Shown: piece by piece, positions 50,633-60,309 of the stretch
How positions within the stretch are numbered: position 1 is the first letter of the stretch
Layout: each line of letters opens with the position of its first letter
NCBI GenBank assembly: GCA_020851635.1
Contig: JADZCJ010000002.1
Span: forward strand, 1 to 64,000
Source: Anaerolineae bacterium
GTDB lineage: Bacteria > Chloroflexota > Anaerolineae > UBA4142 > SHND01
DNA length: 64,000 nucleotides
Direction of reading: 5' to 3'
Notes under the pieces: model-generated
Database searches by the model: none
Told to the model about the DNA's origin: nothing
What the model saw: the letters and a program-made list of their open reading frames with translations, nothing else
Made by a program: the position numbers and the translations under genes

Positions 50633-52396
50633 ATGATTTCATCCGACAGCAAGCTCCTTCGACTCGAGAACGCCGACCTGATTCGTCGGCTGCTTGGATC
50701 GGATCTCGCCTATCAATTCAAGCACAACCTGATTCAAGAGTCGGCATACGAATCGCTCTTGCGCCATGATCGCCGGAACTTGCATCGCGCCACCGCGCGA
50801 GCGCTGGAAAACGCGTATCCGCAGGAATTGGACGGCAATGCCGCGCTGCTCGCCAAACACTATGCTGAAGCGGGCGATGAGGAAAAAACCTATGGCTATG
50901 CGCGCCGCGCCGGTGATGTCGCGCGACGTCTCAGCGCCTACCAAGAAGCCCTGATGCAATACGACACGGCAGCGCTGCTCGCGCCGCGCTTGCAGGTGCC
51001 CACCGCCGAGTTTGTCGAGCTGCACCAGGCGCGCGGTCGCACGCTGGAACTGATGGGCAAACACGACGACGCCAGAGAGGCATACCGCGCGCTGTATGAC
51101 CTCGGACACAAGCGAAACGACTCGCTAATCAAACTCGGCGCGCTCTTGGCGCTTGCAACCTTGCAGCTGTATCCCAACGAGACCCAAAACCTCCAAGCCG
51201 CGCTGGAAGCAAACCAGCAGGCACTAGAACTTGCGCGCGCAAGCGCCGACGCCGCGTCCGAAACACGCGCGCTCTGGAACATGGTCCTCTACGAGTACTT
51301 TTCGGGGCGCGCAAACGATTCGATCCGCTATGGCAATGAGGGGCTGGCGCTTGCCGACAAACACGGGCTGACCGAACTGCGCGCGTACATTCTCAACGAC
51401 ATGAGCCGCGCCATCGTATCTGCCGCATCAGTCCCGGATGCATTACGCACGCTCGAACAGGCGCGCGCCATCTGGACCGAAACACAGAACTTGCCCATGC
51501 TGGCTGACAATTTGGCTACGACATGCGAATTGTCGTTTATCAGCGGCGATCTTGGCGCGTTTGAAAGGCTCTATCAAGAGGCGGTTGACTTGTGCCACAC
51601 CATCGGTAATGACTGGAACCTGAGCTATGTGCAAGGCACACGCCTCCAGTTAAAGGCGTACCAGGGCGATTTCGAGTCCTTTGTGCGCGGAGTGGCTCAG
51701 GTCAAAAAACTGGCGCTGGCAAGCGGCTTTGGAGCCCGCATTTCCGCGAGCGTTATTTTGGAAGCCATGATGATGGGCGAGCTCGGCGCGCCCGCCGGAG
51801 GTTTGGCGCATCTTGAACACAACGCAACCCTCCATTCCTTTCAATTCATCGAGTTGTGGCGCTTTGGGATACAATCCTATCTTTACACCCTGCTCGGCGA
51901 GATGGAGCAAGCAAGCCGGGACCTTGCCCGGGCACGCGCCGGTCTCTTGCCCAACGACCTTTCCAATTATGGTCCGATCTTTATCGCTCTCTGCAGCGCC
52001 GAGTTGGATCTGGCTCTGGGCAACCCTGCCGCAGCTGTTCGCGAAACCGAACAGCCGATTCTCCGATTGCGCGCGGCGCATGTCAAATACCTCCTGCCCG
52101 AACTATTCATCTTGCGCACGCGAGGACTCTTGGAGCTTGGGCAGCACGACGCCGCGGAGCAGGACCTGCAGAACGCGGAAGAGGTTGCGCGCGCGATGCA
52201 GGACCGCCCCGGTCTCTGGCAGATCTATGCCTATCGCGCAAAACTCGAAACCATGCGCGGCAACGCGGAAGGGGCGCGCGCCGCGTGCCTCCAAGCGCGG
52301 GCGCTGCTAGAATGGATTGCCGAACATTCGCCGCAAGAATATCGTGATTCGTTTTTGGTCCGTCCGCTGGTGCAGTATGTCTTTGATGCAGCTTGA
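50633..52396 (+). CDS. TPR sensor-arm protein 1 (same reading frame as the cyclase/STAND gene)
   Basis: 587 residues. It begins at the place where the linker after the STAND module is normally found: LLRLENADLIRRLLGSDLAY then FKHNLIQESAYESLL and RHDRRNLHRATARALE, followed by about ten helical TPR-like hairpins. The C-terminus EHSPQEYRDSFL is typical of the family's closing segment. The frame is open upstream to the TAA at 50588, without frameshift. ATG 50633 is chosen because the three other arms also start about 10 codons before their RLE-type motif; TTG 50624 is an alternative. Confidence 0.85.
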   Translation: MISSDSKLLRLENADLIRRLLGSDLAYQFKHNLIQESAYESLLRHDRRNLHRATARALENAYPQELDGNAALLAKHYAEAGDEEKTYGYARRAGDVARRLSAYQEALMQYDTAALLAPRLQVPTAEFVELHQARGRTLELMGKHDDAREAYRALYDLGHKRNDSLIKLGALLALATLQLYPNETQNLQAALEANQQALELARASADAASETRALWNMVLYEYFSGRANDSIRYGNEGLALADKHGLTELRAYILNDMSRAIVSAASVPDALRTLEQARAIWTETQNLPMLADNLATTCELSFISGDLGAFERLYQEAVDLCHTIGNDWNLSYVQGTRLQLKAYQGDFESFVRGVAQVKKLALASGFGARISASVILEAMMMGELGAPAGGLAHLEHNATLHSFQFIELWRFGIQSYLYTLLGEMEQASRDLARARAGLLPNDLSNYGPIFIALCSAELDLALGNPAAAVRETEQPILRLRAAHVKYLLPELFILRTRGLLELGQHDAAEQDLQNAEEVARAMQDRPGLWQIYAYRAKLETMRGNAEGARAACLQARALLEWIAEHSPQEYRDSFLVRPLVQYVFDAA

Positions 52397-54134
52397 ACCT
52401 TCTCTCTTGCGCCTCGAATCCGGTGATTTGATTCGTCGCTTGCATGAAACAGACCCTGCTTTTCTTTTCAAGCAATCGCTCGTTCAGGACACGGTCCGCG
52501 AGTCTCTTTTACATCACGAACGCAAACGCCTGCACCGCCTGGTGGGACAGGCGTTGGAAGAGCTTTATCCCGAACGCCGCGTCGAGCTGGCGTCATTGCT
52601 GTGTCAGCATTTTTCTGCGGGGGGCGACGACGATAAAGCGCTCGAATACGCCGCGCTGGCGGGAGATGCCGCCGCGCGCATCAATGCCAACACCGAAGCC
52701 GTCGCGCACTATACCCGCGCGATCCGGGTGGCGGAACAACCGGGGCGTCCGGGAGCGCTTGTACAAGAGTTGTATCTCAAACGCGGGCGCGCCCTGGAAC
52801 TCGGAAACGATTTTGCCGCCGCGCTTGAAAACTATGATGCGCTGACAGAGCTGGCTTTCAGGCGGAATGATCGGCATATGGAGCTCGCTGCCTTGATGGC
52901 AAAGGGAACGATTCGTTCCATCCCCACCACAGCTTATGACATGGACCTTGCTTCTGTCCTGAACGACAATGCATTGGATTTGGCGCGCCAGCTGGGCGAC
53001 AAGTCCGCCGAGGCGACCATTTTATGGAACCGCATGCTCATGGAATCACGCGTGGGCACGAGTTTCTACACTGCCCTTGCCTATGGAGAGGAGGCGCTGC
53101 GGATTGCCCGTGAAAACAACCTGACCGAGCGCATTGCGTATCTGCTGAACGACATTTCGCCCCTGCTCGTATTCAAGGGTCAAGCCGAACTTGGCGAGCG
53201 GTACAATCTCGAAGCGCGCGACATGTGGATCGAATTTCAAAATCTCCCCATGCTCACCAGCAACCTGGGCTATGCCGTCATGATTCACCTTGCGGCGGGC
53301 AAGTATGATTTGGCAATTCAGGAATCTCAGCAGGCGCTTCGCATCAGTCGTGAAATAGACAACAAGTGGAACGAGGCGTTTTCGCAAGCGTGGGTTGGGG
53401 AAGCATACCTCGAACGGGGTGACATTGCGGCTGCCGAACGCGTCATGCTCGAGGCAATCGCCCTCGGCAAAGAGTATTTTCCACCCACACTGGTCATGAC
53501 CCGCAGCGATCTGGCGCGGCTTTATACCGAGTTGGGATTTCCCGAACGCGGCGCCCAGCTCGCCAACCAGGCGCTGGAGGTCGCATCCGCCAAATTTCTT
53601 GCCATTCGCTCGGTTGCTATCGGCGCTTTGGCGGACGCCTCTTTGGAGATGGGGATATTGGAACCGGTCCGCAAAATGCTGCCCGAAAAAATCGAGTTGA
53701 CAGATTTCATCGGGAACCCGTTGTTCGGCATTGACGTCGCCCGAAGCAAGATCCGGCTCCAACTTTTCGACCATGATTATCAAGGGGCGTTGACCGAGAC
53801 GAGTAAATTGCTCGAGTTTTTGTTCAAGAACAGCATTCGCCAGATGCAGCCAAATTTGCTCCTGCTCCGCGCGCGCGCGCTTTCGAGTCTCGATAGAGTG
53901 CCTGAGGCGGCGGACGACCTCTATCTGGCGCTCGACATTGCTCAGGCGATGGCGGCTCAATGGACGCTGTGGCAGATATTCGCCGCCCTGTCGCGGCTCG
54001 AAGCGCGGCGCGGCAATTTGGAACTCGCCGCCGATTTTCGCGCGCACACACAAACCCTGATCGCAAGTATTGCAGAGCGAACCCCGGAAGAATATCGCGC
54101 GCGCTTGAGGGCACGCGCGGCGCGCGAGCTATGA
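52377..54134 (+). CDS. TPR sensor-arm protein 2
   Basis: 585 residues. The start LLRLESGDLIRRLHETDPAF then FKQSLVQDTVRESLL and HHERKRLHRLVGQALEELYP parallels arm 1 block by block, followed by TPR-like repeats and the ending ERTPEEYRARL. ATG 52377 overlaps the end of arm 1 by 20 bases. No catalytic domain, signal peptide or membrane segment is present. As arm 2 carries the STAND-adjacent linker but no STAND module, it would have to act in trans with the upstream protein. This is inference. Confidence 0.85.
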   Translation: MSLMQLEPSLLRLESGDLIRRLHETDPAFLFKQSLVQDTVRESLLHHERKRLHRLVGQALEELYPERRVELASLLCQHFSAGGDDDKALEYAALAGDAAARINANTEAVAHYTRAIRVAEQPGRPGALVQELYLKRGRALELGNDFAAALENYDALTELAFRRNDRHMELAALMAKGTIRSIPTTAYDMDLASVLNDNALDLARQLGDKSAEATILWNRMLMESRVGTSFYTALAYGEEALRIARENNLTERIAYLLNDISPLLVFKGQAELGERYNLEARDMWIEFQNLPMLTSNLGYAVMIHLAAGKYDLAIQESQQALRISREIDNKWNEAFSQAWVGEAYLERGDIAAAERVMLEAIALGKEYFPPTLVMTRSDLARLYTELGFPERGAQLANQALEVASAKFLAIRSVAIGALADASLEMGILEPVRKMLPEKIELTDFIGNPLFGIDVARSKIRLQLFDHDYQGALTETSKLLEFLFKNSIRQMQPNLLLLRARALSSLDRVPEAADDLYLALDIAQAMAAQWTLWQIFAALSRLEARRGNLELAADFRAHTQTLIASIAERTPEEYRARLRARAAREL

Positions 54135-55939
54135 ATACCGAAATTCACCCTTCTCCGCCGCCCGCGTTTCCCCTCGCCGCCGCGCTGCGCGACATTCAAG
54201 CGGCGCAATTGATCGAGGATGGCGCAGAGAACGAACCGAGCTATTTGTTCAAGCACGCACTGGTCCAGGATACTGTCTATGCCTCCCTGATGCGACACGA
54301 CCGGCGACGCCTGCATCTCTTTGTTGCGCAAGCGTTCGAAAAAGCATATCCCGATCAGTTAGAAGACCTCGCGCCGCGGCTCGCCGAACATTTTGACCAA
54401 GCCGGCGAGATACGACGCGCCCTCTATTATTTCGAGCGCGCCGCCGAACATGCCGCCGCGCGTTATGCCAACCGGGAGGCGCTTGCTTTTTACACACGCG
54501 CCCTGGACGCGGCAACCGAGCTCAAGACTGATACGCGCGACACGCTCCATCGCGCCCGCGGCGTAATTTACGAACGCATCGGCAATTTTGACGCCGCCCG
54601 CGCGGATTTGGAAAACGCGCTCGCTCTCGCGCGCAGTGAGCAGGACGACCAAGCCGAGTGGCAGAGTCTGATTGACCTTGGGTTCGCATGGCTCGCGCGT
54701 GATTACGGGCGCGCCGGGGACTATTTTGAAAAGGCGCTCGAACTGGCGCGTGACAAGAATGACCGCGTCCGCATCGCCCACACTCTCAATCGCATCGGCA
54801 ACTGGTATATGAACAATGAGGATGTTCAACGCGCACACATGTATCATCAGGAGGCGTTGAATATTTTTCAACGCCTTCCGGATACGCGCGGGGTTGCCGA
54901 TACGTTCAACCTTCTGGGCATGACAGGGTTGATGAGCGGAGATTTTCAGACGGGCTTTGAACATTTTCACCAGGCAATTGATTTGTATCAAACGCTGGGC
55001 GATCGGCGAGGAATGGCAGAAGGTTGGATTTCGATGTATCTGCAAAATTCATCCCTGCAAAGTGACTCGCTCGTGCTGCCTCCCGGCGTCGGCTCGCCCG
55101 CCGACGGATTGGCGCATCTGCCCTCGCTCATGCAAGAGCTGGGTTGGCGCGCGGGCGAGGCCTTTGCGCTGTTGGTCTTGGGCGAAGGATTTGCGAGCGC
55201 GGGGGATTATGGGCGCGCGCTCGAACTTGAGATTCAAGCCATTGCGATTGCCGAAGAAATCGGGCACAAACAATGGCTTTCTGCCGCGACAATGATGCGC
55301 GGCGCAATTTTTGCCGACCTGCTCGATTTTCAAGCGGCGCAGCCGCACCTGGAACGCGCCCTCGAACTCGCGCACGAGATGGGTTCCCTGCATTGGACAC
55401 GCGTCGGCACGGGCTATCTCGCCTCGACCCTGATCGCCCAAAACGAATTGACTCGCGCGCAGCAAATTCTTGACCGTTATGTGCCCGAAGCGCTGCCCGC
55501 CCTCACGCTGGGGCAGCGTCAATCGTGGACGGCGCGCGCGGAATTGGCGCTGGCGCGACGCGACACCGAACGGACAATGGGCACACTCGACCATTTGCTG
55601 AAATTCGCCGCCAACCTCAAACCCGACGTCGTCATCCCTCGCCTCTGGATGCTGCGCGCGCTGACGTTCATGCAGATGGACCGCCCTGCCCAAGCCGAAA
55701 AATACATTCTCGCGGCGCGCGCCGACCTGGCACAACGCCCCCAAGACCGCTTGATGTGGCGCGTCATGTGCGTGCAAAGTCATTTGTATCACATGCAGGG
55801 GCGCCAAGCCGATGCCGACCTTGCGGCAAAAGCGGCGTTGGCAGTCGTGTATAAACTCGCGGCAACCGTGCCCGATCAGACTCTCCGCCAAACCTTTGCG
55901 CAGCGCGCTGCCACAATGATAAATACCCCCTCGCAATGA
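54131..55939 (+). CDS. TPR sensor-arm protein 3
   Basis: 602 residues. ATG 54131 overlaps the TGA of arm 2 (ATGA). N-terminal residues are Pro-rich (HPSPPPAFPLAAAL), then IQAAQLIEDGAENEPSYLFK, HALVQDTVYASLMRHDRRRL and HLFVAQAFEKAYPDQ, aligned with arms 1 and 2. TPR-like hairpins follow, for example ALNIFQRLPDTRGVADTFNL, and the end (TVPDQTLRQTFAQRA) resembles the family closing block. The open frame from 53960 is spurious upstream of the ATG. Confidence 0.85.
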   Translation: MNTEIHPSPPPAFPLAAALRDIQAAQLIEDGAENEPSYLFKHALVQDTVYASLMRHDRRRLHLFVAQAFEKAYPDQLEDLAPRLAEHFDQAGEIRRALYYFERAAEHAAARYANREALAFYTRALDAATELKTDTRDTLHRARGVIYERIGNFDAARADLENALALARSEQDDQAEWQSLIDLGFAWLARDYGRAGDYFEKALELARDKNDRVRIAHTLNRIGNWYMNNEDVQRAHMYHQEALNIFQRLPDTRGVADTFNLLGMTGLMSGDFQTGFEHFHQAIDLYQTLGDRRGMAEGWISMYLQNSSLQSDSLVLPPGVGSPADGLAHLPSLMQELGWRAGEAFALLVLGEGFASAGDYGRALELEIQAIAIAEEIGHKQWLSAATMMRGAIFADLLDFQAAQPHLERALELAHEMGSLHWTRVGTGYLASTLIAQNELTRAQQILDRYVPEALPALTLGQRQSWTARAELALARRDTERTMGTLDHLLKFAANLKPDVVIPRLWMLRALTFMQMDRPAQAEKYILAARADLAQRPQDRLMWRVMCVQSHLYHMQGRQADADLAAKAALAVVYKLAATVPDQTLRQTFAQRAATMINTPSQ

Positions 55940-57393
55940 ATCCTCTCGCGCTTTCGCTCGAACAGTTGGAAACGGCGCATTTGATTCGCGCGCTGACGGA
56001 TGCAGAGCACACGTATTTTTTTCGCCACATCCTTATTCAGGCAAGCGCGTACGACACCCTGCTCAAACAAGATCGCAAATTCCTGCACCGCGCCATTGCC
56101 GTGACCTTGGAGCAGCAAAGCCAGACTTCGGCAGACGAGCTGGCGCGGCACTATCGGGCAGCTGAAATGCCCGATCAAGCTGCGCGCTATTTCACGCTGG
56201 CAGGGCAGCGCGCCAGGTCTCGCTTTGAAAACAGTGAAGCGATCACATATTTTCGCGCCGCGCTCGACCAGGAGAAAAAACGGGCGCACCCTTCCACACA
56301 ATCCTTGCTCGAGCTCCATGAAAGTGTCGGTGATGTTCTTGCCATGATTGCCAAGTCGCAAGAGGCATTGACCGAGTATGCGGCGGGGCTGGACCAAGCG
56401 CAAGACGCGTTGACGCGAGCGCGTTTGACGCGCAAGATCGGCGACGTCCACCAGCTCTTGCTCGAATACGAAACGACGCGCCTTACCTACGAGCGTGCGC
56501 TGTCCGAATTGGGACCGCCCAACGAATCCCCATCGCGCGAGCGTTGGCACGAGTGGACTCAAATCATGGTCGGCGCAATGAACAACAACTATTGGCACGG
56601 GCACTGGGAGAACGTCAAGGTCTTGATCGAACAAGCAAGCCCGATCGTCACCCGCTATGGCACACCGCTGCTGCGCGCCATGTTTCTTGACCGCGTAGAA
56701 ATGATGCATGCGCGCCGCAATCGTTATGTGATGGATGACGATACGCGCCAACTGGTTGTGCTCATGCGAGAGGCGGCGGAAGAATCGGGGGACGCGCAGC
56801 AAATTCTCAATGCTCGTTTTTCGATGGCGTTCGTGGAGCTGCGACGGCGCGATTTGGATGCGGCTGAGAACGAATTTCTGTGGTCGATCCGGTACGCAGG
56901 GGAATTGGGGGCGGTGACCTATTCCCTCTGGTCCATGACATATCTCGCCGTCCTCTATCGCTGGCGCGGTGAGCCGGAGCGCGTGCGCGCGCTGGTCGAG
57001 ACGGCCCAAAAACTCGAGGGCGCCCTGGGAACGCCGTGGTATGCGGCAGGCTTGGCAAATCTGGCATGGATTGCGCTGCGCGAAAACAATGCGGCACAGG
57101 CGCGCCGGTTTGCGAACGATGCGCTGCAGATGTGGGAACCGTTCGGAGAGTTGTATCCGTTCAAGACGCTCGCGCTTTTTCCGCTGCTGGAATTGACGCG
57201 GCGGGAGCAGGATTCAGTGCAGGCAGTCCATTACATTTCGCAGATTCAAAAACCCTCGCAAGAAAAGCTGGACGACGGTCTGAATGACGCGCTCACCCGC
57301 GCTCAGGAGGCTCTGGTCGCGGGTGAGCCCGAACGCGGCTGGGGTCAACTAGAAATTGTGCGCAAGATCGCTTTCGCACAGGGCTTTATTTAA
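55936..57393 (+). CDS. TPR sensor-arm protein 4 (shorter)
   Basis: 485 residues. ATG 55936 overlaps the TGA of arm 3 (ATGA). The N-terminus again has the linker: SLEQLETAHLIRALTDAEHT, YFFRHILIQASAYDTLLKQD and RKFLHRAIAVTLEQQ. TPR-like repeats follow, but the protein is about 100 residues shorter than arms 1-3 and lacks the closing P-x-x-x-R-x-x-F block. Its stop codon directly abuts the stop of the convergent gene. Either a specialised arm or a truncated one. Confidence 0.84.
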   Translation: MNPLALSLEQLETAHLIRALTDAEHTYFFRHILIQASAYDTLLKQDRKFLHRAIAVTLEQQSQTSADELARHYRAAEMPDQAARYFTLAGQRARSRFENSEAITYFRAALDQEKKRAHPSTQSLLELHESVGDVLAMIAKSQEALTEYAAGLDQAQDALTRARLTRKIGDVHQLLLEYETTRLTYERALSELGPPNESPSRERWHEWTQIMVGAMNNNYWHGHWENVKVLIEQASPIVTRYGTPLLRAMFLDRVEMMHARRNRYVMDDDTRQLVVLMREAAEESGDAQQILNARFSMAFVELRRRDLDAAENEFLWSIRYAGELGAVTYSLWSMTYLAVLYRWRGEPERVRALVETAQKLEGALGTPWYAAGLANLAWIALRENNAAQARRFANDALQMWEPFGELYPFKTLALFPLLELTRREQDSVQAVHYISQIQKPSQEKLDDGLNDALTRAQEALVAGEPERGWGQLEIVRKIAFAQGFI

Positions 57394-58215
57394 TCAAGGC
57401 AGTTTCCAACCAAATCGTTCCTCTTCCTCGTGTAGAATTTTCTCTGCCTCATTCACGTCAAAAAAATTCGCCGAGCAGTCCCCGACCGCGCAAAAACCTT
57501 CAATGCGATTAAAAATCCGCGCGGTCAACTCTTGATTCCGCTTGCTCCGCGGCGTTCCCGCCAAAATCGTATCCGGATGACACCACGGCAGCGCGGTCCC
57601 GTCTTGCCACAATCCAAAAATCGCGCCGAAAAAGAAAAATGTCACGCGCACATCTGCTGCCGCGCACACCTCGCCGATTTTTTTCATGCCCGGCACACTT
57701 CCGGCAGGCGTGCCCAGCAAAATCTGTTCCGGTTTTGGCGCATTCTCAAACGCCGCCTCCAGCCCGCGCACCAGCGTCGCCCCGGTCGCAATCGTATCCA
57801 GCATCACCCACACCGGCGCAGGCGATTCAACCCGCAGATACTTGATTCGCGCGTCGAACGGCGTGTACGCGTCGTCAACCCCTTTGGACAAGGCAAAGCG
57901 ACTCACGCCCATAAAATTGTCGCCGCGCTGTCGCCCGGGTGCGAGTGCTGTCCCGAGCGCCGCGGGCAAATTATGCCCCATGCCCTCCGCCAGCACGGTC
58001 ACGGTGCAAATCTTTTGCGGGTTATCAGGCAAAAAACCCTGTTCGCCCAGGGCGCGACACCACGTCGTCGTCGCCTCAAACGCCGTGTTCATTCGTTCCA
58101 CGCCGAGCAGTTTTCGTCCCGGATTGACCAGCAGCCGATCAATGCTGTCCGATTCAAGGATGAAGGCGCGGGGCAGATTTTTCAGGTTCTTGATGGTCAG
58201 GGTATAGTTTTCCAT
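57394..58215 (-). CDS. Phosphoribosyltransferase-fold protein, unknown substrate
   Basis: 273 residues. A PRPP-binding-like loop occurs as VWVMLDTIATGATLVRGLEA (about 143-162), with the D-x-x-A/G-T-G-x-T pattern of type I PRTases, and RIKYLRV and ILLGTPAGSVPGMKKI around it fit the fold. The usual pair of acidic residues before the loop is reduced to one Asp. A C-terminal region has CAVGDCSANFFD. No signal peptide. The family is not one I can name. It is divergent from the glycogen synthase-like gene. Confidence 0.6.
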   Translation of the reverse strand: MENYTLTIKNLKNLPRAFILESDSIDRLLVNPGRKLLGVERMNTAFEATTTWCRALGEQGFLPDNPQKICTVTVLAEGMGHNLPAALGTALAPGRQRGDNFMGVSRFALSKGVDDAYTPFDARIKYLRVESPAPVWVMLDTIATGATLVRGLEAAFENAPKPEQILLGTPAGSVPGMKKIGEVCAAADVRVTFFFFGAIFGLWQDGTALPWCHPDTILAGTPRSKRNQELTARIFNRIEGFCAVGDCSANFFDVNEAEKILHEEEERFGWKLP

Positions 58216-58293
58216 TTTGCTCCCATCCGACTTGTGCCATCCTTATTCGTGCAACACCCATCTGATGTGCGTCCTATTTTTGGTCGTGAGTAG

Positions 58294-58343
58294 GGCACGC
58301 TCGCCGCAGCGTGCCGGGCAGGGAACGAAACAGCGTTCGTTCC
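58294..58343. repeat. Two adjacent hairpins in a divergent intergenic region
   Basis: GGCACGCT/AGCGTGCC (58294-58315) and GGAACGAA/TTCGTTCC (58322-58343), both with 6-base loops and no T-run. REP-like, or a paired operator between the divergent genes. Confidence 0.55.
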
Positions 58344-58466
58344 TTACCGTCCACATTTGTGACGCACACCCGGATTACGCCAAGCCATTGACAGTCGTAT
58401 GCGGAATCACTAAGATAGACGTGTACGTGCACGACCCCCATTTCCTCGAACGTTAAGGCATTCTCA

Positions 58467-60227
58467 ATGGCACATTCTCTCGACCTGGTCGTCCATTCCA
58501 CACACGAAGCAGGCATCAAACTCGGCGGCATCGGCGCGGTCCTCGATGGCTTGCTCACCCAACCCGCGTATAACGACGCCGTCACGCGCACCATCCTCGT
58601 CGGACCTCTCAATACGGCGGACGATTTGGAAATGTCGCGCCTGTTTGCGCCGCGCAACCATTTTCGCGCCGAGTATCTGACATGGCGGTGGGACAATACC
58701 GTCGCCCCCGAATTGGCGCAGGCGTTTAATCAGGTCGAACGCGATTACCACGTCTATATCGTATATGGCAAAAAAAGGTACGGGAATTTCGAGCACGAGG
58801 TGCTGCTGATTGACCCACACAACGTCAATCCCGCGAGTGTGACTGAAACGAAATATATCTTGAGCGCGGATTTTGGCATTGACAGTCGGCGCTATGAGTA
58901 TGACGGCGAATACAATTGGTATCTCGCCGCCGCCGCGCCGAGCGTCGCCGCGTTGGGTGCGCTCGTCAATTGGTCGCCCGGGCGCGCGGTGCTGCTCGCG
59001 CACGAGTGGCTCGGCTTGCCGATGGTCTTTGCCGCCCTCCACCGCCAACCCGGCACATACAAGTCTGTTTTTTACGCGCACGAGGTGGCGACGATGCGCC
59101 CCATCGTCGAGGGTGACCGCGGACACGATACGCGGTTTTATAACGTGCTCGACCGCGCACAACGCGAGAATTTATACGTCAGCGATTTATTTGGTGACCA
59201 GTGGTGGAATTATCGCCACGCCATGATTCATGCCGCGGGCAGGTTCGACGCGTTCCTCGCCGTCAGCGATATCACAATGCGCGAACTGCAATTTCTTTCG
59301 CCGCAATTTGCGTCGCGCCCGATTTCACTCGTCTATAACGGTGTTCCCGCGCAAACGATCAATCTTGACGACCGCTGGATAAGCAAAGACCGTCTCGCCC
59401 GATACGCCGAGGCGCTCACCGGCTTTCGCCCGACCTGGGTCTATACGCACGTGACGCGCATGGTTCTTTCCAAAGCGCTCTGGCGCGATATTGCGGTGAT
59501 GCGGCATCTCGACAACATGCTCGCGGCGCGCGGCGAAACCGCAGCGCTTTTTACGCTCAGTTCGACCATCCCCGCGGGCAGATCGTCCGAGCAGGCGTGG
59601 CAGTGGGAACGCGAGTATGGCTGGCCCGCGCGACACCGCGCAGACAACGGCGATCTGATGGGTATGGAGATCGAATACTATCAAGCCATTCAAGAATTCA
59701 ATGCCCGCGCCCGCGCCAGCCGCATTATTCTTTTCAATCAGTTCGGGTGGAGCCGCGACCGCTGCGGCGGGCGCATGCCGGGCGATATGGAATACGCCGA
59801 CATTCGCCGCGGACCGGATGTGGAATTTGGGCAGAGCATTTACGAGCCGTTCGGCATCGCGCAACTAGAGCCGCTCTCTTCGGGCGCCCTCTGCTGCCTG
59901 AGCACATCATGCGGCTGTGTGTACTTTATCGAGAGAACCGGAGGGCTTGAACTAGACAACATCGTCCTCGCCGATTATATCAGTCTGCCGTATGGCTGGG
60001 AGTATCCGACCGCGCGCGCCATGCTCAGCATTGGTTCGTTCGAACGCGACCAGATCGAAGCCGCCGAAAGCTATCGCGCCGCCGCCAAAATCATCGAGCG
60101 GCTCCCGCGCCGGGGACATGACGCGTGGGTGCTGTTGGAACAGGGGCGCGCCCTCGCCCACAAAATGTCCTGGCACGTCGTTGCTGAGCAGCAGCTCTTG
60201 CCTGCGTTGAATTCGCTTTTTTCATAG
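58467..60227 (+). CDS. Glycogen/starch synthase-like glycosyltransferase
   Basis: 586 residues, GT-B fold. The N-terminal KLGGIGAVLDGLL resembles the KxGGL donor motif of GT5/GT3 synthases; the acceptor half has LLAHEWLGLPM and SVFYAHEVATMRPIVEGD; the donor half has EPFGIAQLEPLSSGALCCLST, an E-x7-E-like block, then an acidic tail. Length exceeds bacterial GlgA (about 480) by 100 residues in the middle (about 300-430). Two GlgC-type genes follow within 650 bases, so synthesis of alpha-glucan from ADP-glucose is likely. Confidence 0.82.
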   Translation: MAHSLDLVVHSTHEAGIKLGGIGAVLDGLLTQPAYNDAVTRTILVGPLNTADDLEMSRLFAPRNHFRAEYLTWRWDNTVAPELAQAFNQVERDYHVYIVYGKKRYGNFEHEVLLIDPHNVNPASVTETKYILSADFGIDSRRYEYDGEYNWYLAAAAPSVAALGALVNWSPGRAVLLAHEWLGLPMVFAALHRQPGTYKSVFYAHEVATMRPIVEGDRGHDTRFYNVLDRAQRENLYVSDLFGDQWWNYRHAMIHAAGRFDAFLAVSDITMRELQFLSPQFASRPISLVYNGVPAQTINLDDRWISKDRLARYAEALTGFRPTWVYTHVTRMVLSKALWRDIAVMRHLDNMLAARGETAALFTLSSTIPAGRSSEQAWQWEREYGWPARHRADNGDLMGMEIEYYQAIQEFNARARASRIILFNQFGWSRDRCGGRMPGDMEYADIRRGPDVEFGQSIYEPFGIAQLEPLSSGALCCLSTSCGCVYFIERTGGLELDNIVLADYISLPYGWEYPTARAMLSIGSFERDQIEAAESYRAAAKIIERLPRRGHDAWVLLEQGRALAHKMSWHVVAEQQLLPALNSLFS

Positions 60228-60309
60228 CGTCGGAAATCGCGAATTTTCGCGAATTTTTACGAATTGGGTATCAATCATGCCAGAATTGCTGTACAAAGAG
60301 TAAGTTTTC

